From contig JAOVFP010000013.1 in NCBI GenBank assembly GCA_025738555.1, positions 2,852,001-2,916,000 on the forward strand: a DNA stretch of 64,000 bases. Reading direction: 5' to 3'. Shown here piece by piece: positions 58,097-64,000 of this stretch. Below the pieces are notes generated by a model. The model worked only from the letters and a program-made list of their open reading frames with translations, made no database searches and had not been told where the DNA came from. A program made the translations under genes and the position numbers. Each line of letters starts with the position of its first letter. Within the stretch, counting starts at the first letter, position 1. The DNA is from Cyathus striatus (lineage: Eukaryota > Basidiomycota > Agaricomycetes > Agaricales > Nidulariaceae).

Positions 58097-59503
58097 TCAG
58101 GAAACCACTCGAGGAGATACATCACTTGCAGAATCTAGCCGAAACCATGCGGGTATGAGTTTCCACATCTTTTCTCTCTCCTTGGCAGCCCATGATTCTA
58201 ATGATTTAGCACAGGCCTTACATTCCGAAAACTCGGCGCTCTTCAACTGCCCCAACTCCTCCGCAACATACAGAGGGTCACAGCATCCTCGCTCGCGATC
58301 AAATAGGTAGTGTTGCGTTGCAAGATCTACAAGTTCAGAGAAATCCTTTCGACAAGCTGCTGCAGAGACACATATCCCACCAGAGGAAGATCTCCGCACG
58401 TGCGAAGAATGGCTTAGGTGTTGTTGGGGCTGGCGGATATATTGGCCGCTCCCCATAGCCTGTATTAACGACGTTATGGTATGCTGTGCTGCTTCTTTAC
58501 CCAAGCACATCCTTTGCATATCAGCAGCGGAAAGAGATGGTAAGGATGAGTGATAAAGAACGTCATCTTCAACTGGCTCAAATATTTGGGTAAATTGGTA
58601 GCGAGATATGTCATAAAAAGCGGCGGGAAGAAGTGACGGGGCATTAACTTCTCTGGCAAGATTTATCACTTGCTACGGGGTCAAAAAGTAAGCCAAGAAT
58701 CCAAACCACACATATATTTAAAACATACAAATGGATGTGGATATAAACGCGACCCGCCTGTTTCCAGCTCGTAGGCTCGTGCTAAATCTTCTCTAGCATC
58801 CCATGCTTTGAGTTTAGAAGGCCATACAATGTTCAAATGCGCCAGAGCCTTCGAGCGCAGTGAGTCGACAATGTATTTCGTAGCAAGTCTAAGGATTCCC
58901 GACACCACTCGGAAATCATCTTGATCATTATTGCGAAAATTACTACATATTAGAGATTACGACGTACTGTGCACCCATAAGAAAAGCGATTACTCACGGT
59001 CCATCATACAAAGCTGTTAATAGGTTTCCAACATCATCTGCAGTGTCATGAAGGAAAATTATAGGTATTCGAGTACTAGAGGTACCGGATGTTGGGCCGT
59101 GAAGTAAAGAAGATTGTATCACAGCTGGTGGTGAAAAAGCTGAATCAGGCTGTGGGAAAGCAAACATGTCCCTGAAGAAGACTGAATGGCGAGCAAGCTG
59201 AGATTTGTGGACGCGGAAGAGAGTATCTTGCGCACGACATATAACGCTGCCGTCTTCAAACCAAAGGTCGGGGTGCCTTTGGAGTGGATTGCCAGATTCT
59301 ACATCGAAAACTGTCGGAAGGCCCTGATTGTCGCGAGTAGAGTAAGAAAGCCCTGTGAACCTTGTCTCTGGCGGACTGATCATACAAAATGAGGATATAG
59401 GGAGCTGCGATGAAATGCTTCGAGTTGAAGAGGGCTCGGTATCGGGTGGGGAAGGAGGCGAGATTTTGCTTGAAGCAGGTAATGTACAATGTTCCGAATC
59501 CAT
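58097..59503 (-). CDS. BTB/POZ domain protein
   Basis: Predicted protein-protein interaction factor of the BTB family, which is expanded in Agaricomycetes. Starts MDSEHCTLPASSKISPPSPP with a disordered N-terminus. The BTB fold begins HPDLWFEDGSVICRAQDTLF, RVHKSQLARHSVFFRDMF, continues to LHDTADDVGNLLTALYDGP, and after an intron reads VVSGILRLATKYIVDSLRSK. The C-terminal helical part includes FYDISRYQFTQIF and a Cys-containing segment (CRKDFSELVDLATQHYLFDR), ending SDVSPRVVS, TGA 58097-58099. Two or three introns. Partners are unknown; a Cul3 adaptor role is possible for the family but not shown. Confidence 0.85.
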
Positions 59504-59742
59504 TTATGGGGGCCTAGATGAGATGGACTCGAAGAGATGATATTATATATGCAAGATAAAGAAGGAAAAAACGAAAGCATGCGGGTATCAGAAGATAAGG
59601 AACAGGATAGCTTATGTACAGCAGTGAGCACAGGTGTTGAATAGAACCTCGACCTTGTGGGGCAGTTTTTGTAGGTGCTGCAATAAGGGATGTGTCTGCA
59701 ATTATATATGCCCATAATAGGAAACGGAAGTAATATTTCTAT

Positions 59743-61480
59743 TCAATTTCTATCCAATCCGTTCTTTTTCTTTTCCTCGCCCTCCTCCATTTTTCTCCCC
59801 AGCTTGTCCAGCAACTCATGAAGTTCCTTTGCCTCAGATATCAATTGAATTACCGTACTCTCACCAGTCTTCGGCTTCTTCACCGGTGGTATCTCCTTCA
59901 GACTAAGCCTTTCAATTGATTCATGGACAACTTCTGACCATGTCTTCCCTTCCTTTGCAAGCTCCTCTACTAATTCGTCCTTGATCCTTCTGCAGGCCCC
60001 AACTCCGTCATATCCGAACCCGGTGTACACCTGCACCATAGATGCGCCCGCCTTTGCGTAATCTAGTGCATCAGCGCCTGTATTAATTCCGCCGCATCCA
60101 AAGAGAAGTATGGATGCAGGAAGTTCGCGACGGAGTGCCCCAAGCGCCTTTAGTGAATATGGCTTAACAGGTCTGCCCGACAGACCTCCTTGTTCATGCT
60201 TGTTATCTAACCATCAATTTTCTTTCTCAACGGAATAGCGGAAGAAGAAGTCAAGAACGTACGGTTTATTAAATGTGCAGGCCGCTGTACTGTCGTATTG
60301 CTTACAACAACCCCATCAATCTTGCTCTTCTTAATCACATCTGCAATATCAGTTATTTGGTTGTCATCCAGGTCAGGGGCAATCTTGAGGACTAGCTTCG
60401 GTTTTCGTGCGGAGGTTGGCAATTCATCACGGGCTTGGGTCACACCCTTCAGTAACTTCTCCAGGAGGTCGCGATTCTGGAGTCCCCTGAATGACAGCTA
60501 AGAATGACAAGTGCAAGGAGTATAGATTGATCAGCTCACCGTAATCCAGGAGTGTTGGGACTCGACACGTTCACAACAAGAACATCGGCATATGGCCCGA
60601 GCGTTTTTACGCCTAACACGTAGTCATCAACAGCGTCTGCTGGGGAGTCTTTGTTCTTTCCGAGATTAACCGCAAGGAGCGCACCGTCACGAAGCGAGGC
60701 GTGATTAACACCAGGCTCATTAAACGTAGGAATACGTGCACGAAGACGAGAAAGCATTGCAGCGTGTCCTTGAGAGGGGAATCCATAACGGTTGATCAAA
60801 CCTCCATCCTCGGGAAGATGGAACACACGAGGGCGAGGATTACCTGGCTGGGAAGAGCTTTGGTCGACCTATAAGTGTTAGATTCGTTGTTAACGCACCT
60901 GAGGTTTTGGTGTCACGCTTCCAATCTCAACCCAACCGAAACCAAGATTAAATAAGCCTGAACTAAATATTTCAGAAATCATCTAGACACTTGGGCGATC
61001 ATTACAACTCACCATCTATCCCCTCGCCATCCTTATCAAATCCTGCAGCTACTCCAACGGGATTAGTGACATCTCCATCCCAAATCTGTAGAAACCAGTA
61101 TATGTGAGGGGCACGGATAGACAGTGTGACGCTTCTATCACCTTAATACGCAAACGAAGGTCATCAGGCACGGAGTCCCTAGGTGCAAGTCCGCTTTGCA
61201 GTACCTTAACAGCGAGCCTATGCCCTGTCTCTGGGTCAAATGCATACCGCACAACTGGGGTTAATACGTAACGATGCAATGCAGACCGTGCATCGAAATA
61301 GTATACGGCAAAGAGACCAGCAGATACTGCGAAGACGGTCGTATAAACACCGGTACGTAGCGAAGAACGCGTGGGCGGTACAGATTTTGAGAAGAGGTGG
61401 CGCGTGTAAGTTGGGTGTACGATAGAACGTGGTGATGCGCGTGTCAGAAGACGGGAAGTAGCCTGCTGCAGAGAAGCCAT
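59743..61480 (-). CDS. Dihydroorotate dehydrogenase, mitochondrial (class 2)
   Basis: Fourth step of pyrimidine synthesis; oxidises dihydroorotate with quinone at the inner mitochondrial membrane using FMN. Starts [19 protein letters not shown], an Arg/Ser-rich presequence, then a membrane helix ([20 protein letters not shown]), both typical of class 2. Core motifs: [29 protein letters not shown], catalytic Ser in [55 protein letters not shown], and FMN phosphate site [15 protein letters not shown] charged C-terminal extension of about 60 residues ([20 protein letters not shown] onward) is longer than in the human enzyme. Stop TAG/TGA region ends at 59743. Four or more introns. Confidence 0.94.
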
Positions 61481-61859
61481 TCCGTGTGAGGGTGGGTCGA
61501 AAAAGGAGGCTGCAGCAGATACTTTGTCCGGGACTCTGAATCTTGCGGTACGAGTACGGTACTTGCGTGGGTGCTATTAAGTAGTGCTCAGGTAGTGCTA
61601 TTGGACTCGGAATGATCGGAGTCGTTGTTGAGGCGTGTTAATTCTAGATGCCGTCGACCCCAACTTTGGGCCTTGAGGCTTGTAAATCCTCAAAGATTCT
61701 TCTAGATCCAACCAGACCAGCATGTAAGTAATTTCGCCTATTTACATTGAGAGTCTATATAGTACATAAAACGTGCACAAGGTTTAAAGAGTGCCGGAAA
61801 GTCGATGTCGTTATCGCCAGCGACATAGTAACATCGTCAATTCGTAAGTCATCAATGCA
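61481..61859. other. Intergenic region upstream of dihydroorotate dehydrogenase
   Basis: Promoter side of the DHODH gene. It contains a small repeat GGTACGAGTACGGTACTTG near 61551-61567. No gene seen. Confidence 0.5.
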
Positions 61860-62419
61860 TCAATTCCAATACTGCGCCATGTGACCTTCCTCCATGTCGA
61901 TAGGGCCCGTTCCCTCCACGAGCTCAAAGCCAGGAAGCATGAAGGAAAAGCGCCTCGGATGGCGGTTCCCCGACATCCATCGAGTGATCAGCTTCCATCT
62001 CAATACAAGGCAGCGCTTAAACGATTTCTTGGACTCCTTCCTGGGGCATTGTCGATTTTCAGCTTGAACAATGCGCGACGAGTTTAGGCGTGCCAATACT
62101 CTCATTCGACTATCGGACTGGTCACTAAATAGCGTGAAGTGGATTAAGGAATAATGACTTACGTCTGAGACGCTGTGCGACGAAGTGATGATCTCTTTCT
62201 TCGATGTTGACTTGACTGGGAAGTTCCGAAGGTAATTGGAAGGCAAAACATAATATGCTCGCAGTGTTAAATACCAGCAGTAGGACTGGAGGTTGAGGGA
62301 GGTAATCTTAAGTATAGGACGAGGTTTGACTATGTTGAGAAGCTGCCATGGAGTTATAAGTAATAAATAAGGTGCCAAAGCACAGTCTTCAGAATGCGGC
62401 TACGAGAGATATCAGCCAT
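61860..62419 (-). CDS. Possible small orphan gene, four exons
   Basis: A consistent but unproved model: MADISRSRILKT (ATG ending at 62419), an intron, SNLVLYLRLPPSTSSPTA, an intron (donor GTATTT), VKSTSKKEIITSSHSVSD, an intron with strong sites (GTAAGT...GACCAG), then SDSRMRVLARLNSSRIVQAE to the acidic end GTGPIDMEEGHMAQYWN, TGA 61860-61862. About 135 residues, basic in the middle, with no domain I recognise. The third intron is convincing; the first is weak. Confidence 0.35.
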
Positions 62420-63028
62420 TGCCAGTTGCAGGATGTGTATTGTTCGAAGCGTTTGTAGTTATTTCCAAACAAAAAAAACGCCAGCCATGGTGCTGCACGA
62501 AAGCAGGAATCGTTCGCATTGTCCTTATAAGTAGATTTCAGCCATTGACATTCATAAATGGCTAATCCACGGCTATCCGCGAGTCATTGATAAAGATCGC
62601 ATGCGATAATGGTCGGATCCATTGGTCAAACGGAAAGCCCACAACCCAGAGTTCCATGAATAATCAGATGAGACAAGTGGCAGAGCACATCGCGGCATGC
62701 TTGAGAGAACTGCAGGTGAGCAGAAAGGTGAGTCTGTAGAGCAGCATTATCTTTGACAAGACTTGAGGAATGTCAGAACAATGTCCATGTCAAAGACTCT
62801 GAGCGACCCTGGTGGCAGGTAGTAGCAGGTGGTCGCGTAGATTTATTGGACCATGAGCATTGAGCAAACACGCGGCAATATATTACCAAATCGGGAAAGA
62901 GATAATCGGACAACTCCGACCAACAAAAAATTTGTGGCCTTGAAGACTGATATACTTCTCCATCTCTTTCTCTACCCTCTTTCCTTCTTCCTCTTTCCCT
63001 CTTTTCCTCCATTTCATATATTTCAGAA
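62420..63028. other. Intergenic region upstream of the importin gene
   Basis: No coding sequence recognised. It holds the promoter of the importin gene; a CT-rich block (CTTTCCTTCTTCCTC) ends about 10 bases before the start codon region. Confidence 0.5.
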
Positions 63029-64000
63029 ATGGACGTATGTACTGATCTTTGTTGATCTGTTCATCCGTCGAATGTTGTTTCTGATCTCATCTTTCTAGGC
63101 AAACGCGGTGCAGACCTTGCATAATCTTCTCTTGCAGTCTACATCCAACGATACTGCACAAGTCAAGGCCGTTAGCGCATTCTCTTCAGTACTAATACAT
63201 CCATAATCTGAGCATATCAACGTTATCTATAGGCAACTGCTCAACTGAACCAAGAATTCTACAAAAATCCGGCATGTATCTCAGCCTTCGCACACATCAT
63301 TGCCAACTCTCCTGAGCAAGCCGTATGTTCCTTGTACTTCTTTCATTGGCATCTGGTCCGATTCGTTCATTAAGGTACGCCAATTGGCTGCGGTTGAAAT
63401 GAGAAAGAGGGTTTCTCAGAACAGTGGCAACCTCTGGACATTGCTTTCCCAATCCGAGCGCGAACAGATCAAAACAAATTTTCCCCAACTGATACTCTCT
63501 GAGACAAAGTATATCTTTCAATCATATTTTATGATTTATAATCAAATTGATATGTGCGATCTTACAGTAATCTCGTCCGTCATTCTGCTGCTCGCGTTAT
63601 TGCAGCAATCGCAAGTATTGAAATCCCTACGGGAACTTGGGCCGAACTTCTACCCTTTCTTCATCAGACCTGTTTATCTGCTCAAGCCATTCACCGTGAA
63701 GTTGGTTCATATATTCTTTACACGGTGCTAGAGAACATTGTGGAAGGCTTTCAAGAGCACCTCCAAAGTCTCTTCAAGTTATTTGAACAGCTATTAGCCG
63801 ATCCAGAGAGCATTGAAGTTCGGATTACCACTGTCAGGTTTGTATTTTTCGGGCACTCGCTGAGGTATTTTCTGATTTTCATTTAGATCGCTTGGTGTTA
63901 TTGCTCAATACATCGACGCTGGAGACAAGAATGACCTCGTACGAATGTTGTTGTAGTTTTCGTTCTTTCGTACCTGACTATTATTTCAGAAATCATTCCA
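63029..64000 (+). CDS. KAP123: Importin-beta family karyopherin, importin-4/Kap123-like (5' part)
   Basis: Nuclear import receptor for ribosomal proteins and histones, by family. The first exon is ATG GAC, then an intron, then ANAVQTLHNLLLQSTSND, QVKAATAQLNQEFYKNPACI, the importin N-terminal segment VRQLAAVEMRKRVSQNSGNL, ETNNLVRHSAARVIAAIASI, and HEAT repeats TWAELLPFLHQTCLSAQ, ILYTVLENIVEGFQEHLQSL and RSLGVIAQYIDAGDKNDL. The gene runs off the right edge, so about 240 residues of about 1,080 are seen. Introns are short, GT-AG. Confidence 0.88.

Overview
This window is nuclear DNA from a filamentous basidiomycete, most likely an Agaricomycete. Genes are dense and sit on both strands. They are cut by many 45-60 base GT-AG introns, with some exons of only 9-16 bases. 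The content fits a plant-litter or wood decayer: a GH7 cellobiohydrolase with a CBM1, a Zn2Cys6 regulator, a BTB protein and secreted proteins, among ordinary housekeeping genes. I saw no transposon, CRISPR array, tRNA or rRNA gene.

Layout. 1-147: tail of an unknown cysteine-containing protein. 573-2345 (+): SLC35F-type transporter. 2585-3177 (-): small one-helix membrane protein. 4003-8786 (+): three-LIM RhoGAP like Lrg1. 9307-10427 (+): Nbp35 Fe-S scaffold ATPase. 10618-13296 (-): Slt2/Mpk1-type MAP kinase. 13751-18149 (-): symplekin. 18351-21620 (-): Prp6. 22003-22873 (-) and 23270-23768 (+): divergent ribosomal proteins uS19 and P2. 24557-27839 (+): Zn2Cys6 transcription factor. 28187-28727 (-): V-ATPase subunit G. 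29038-33273 (-): protein with eight CCCH fingers and an RBR-like end. 33880-35554 (-): GH7-CBM1 cellobiohydrolase. 36378-37377 (-): orphan membrane protein. 37848-40964 (+): AP-1 gamma adaptin. 41118-44684 (-): SF3B1/Hsh155. 44890 to about 45340 (+): non-coding gene with a box C/D snoRNA in each of two introns. 45747-48697 (-): forkhead factor. 49107-53555 (-): DNA ligase IV. 54895-55372 (+): dynein light chain. 55861-57124 (-): secreted protein with a CBM19-like end. 58097-59503 (-): BTB protein. 59743-61480 (-): mitochondrial dihydroorotate dehydrogenase. 61860-62419 (-): possible small gene. 63029 to the edge (+): importin-4/Kap123.

Themes. RNA processing is well represented: SF3B1, Prp6, symplekin, two ribosomal proteins and a snoRNA host gene that runs divergently from SF3B1. 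A Lrg1-like RhoGAP and the cell-wall MAP kinase lie within 10 kb of each other.

Two results deserve attention. First, the snoRNA host gene: two introns of equal design, each with a box C and box D about 80 bases apart and guide-like matches to rRNA. Second, the reading frame of at least eight conserved genes breaks by one base, mostly beside short homopolymers, while the family sequence continues in the next frame. Because several of these genes are essential, base-calling errors in the assembly are more likely than gene decay. The annotated spans therefore run across these breaks.
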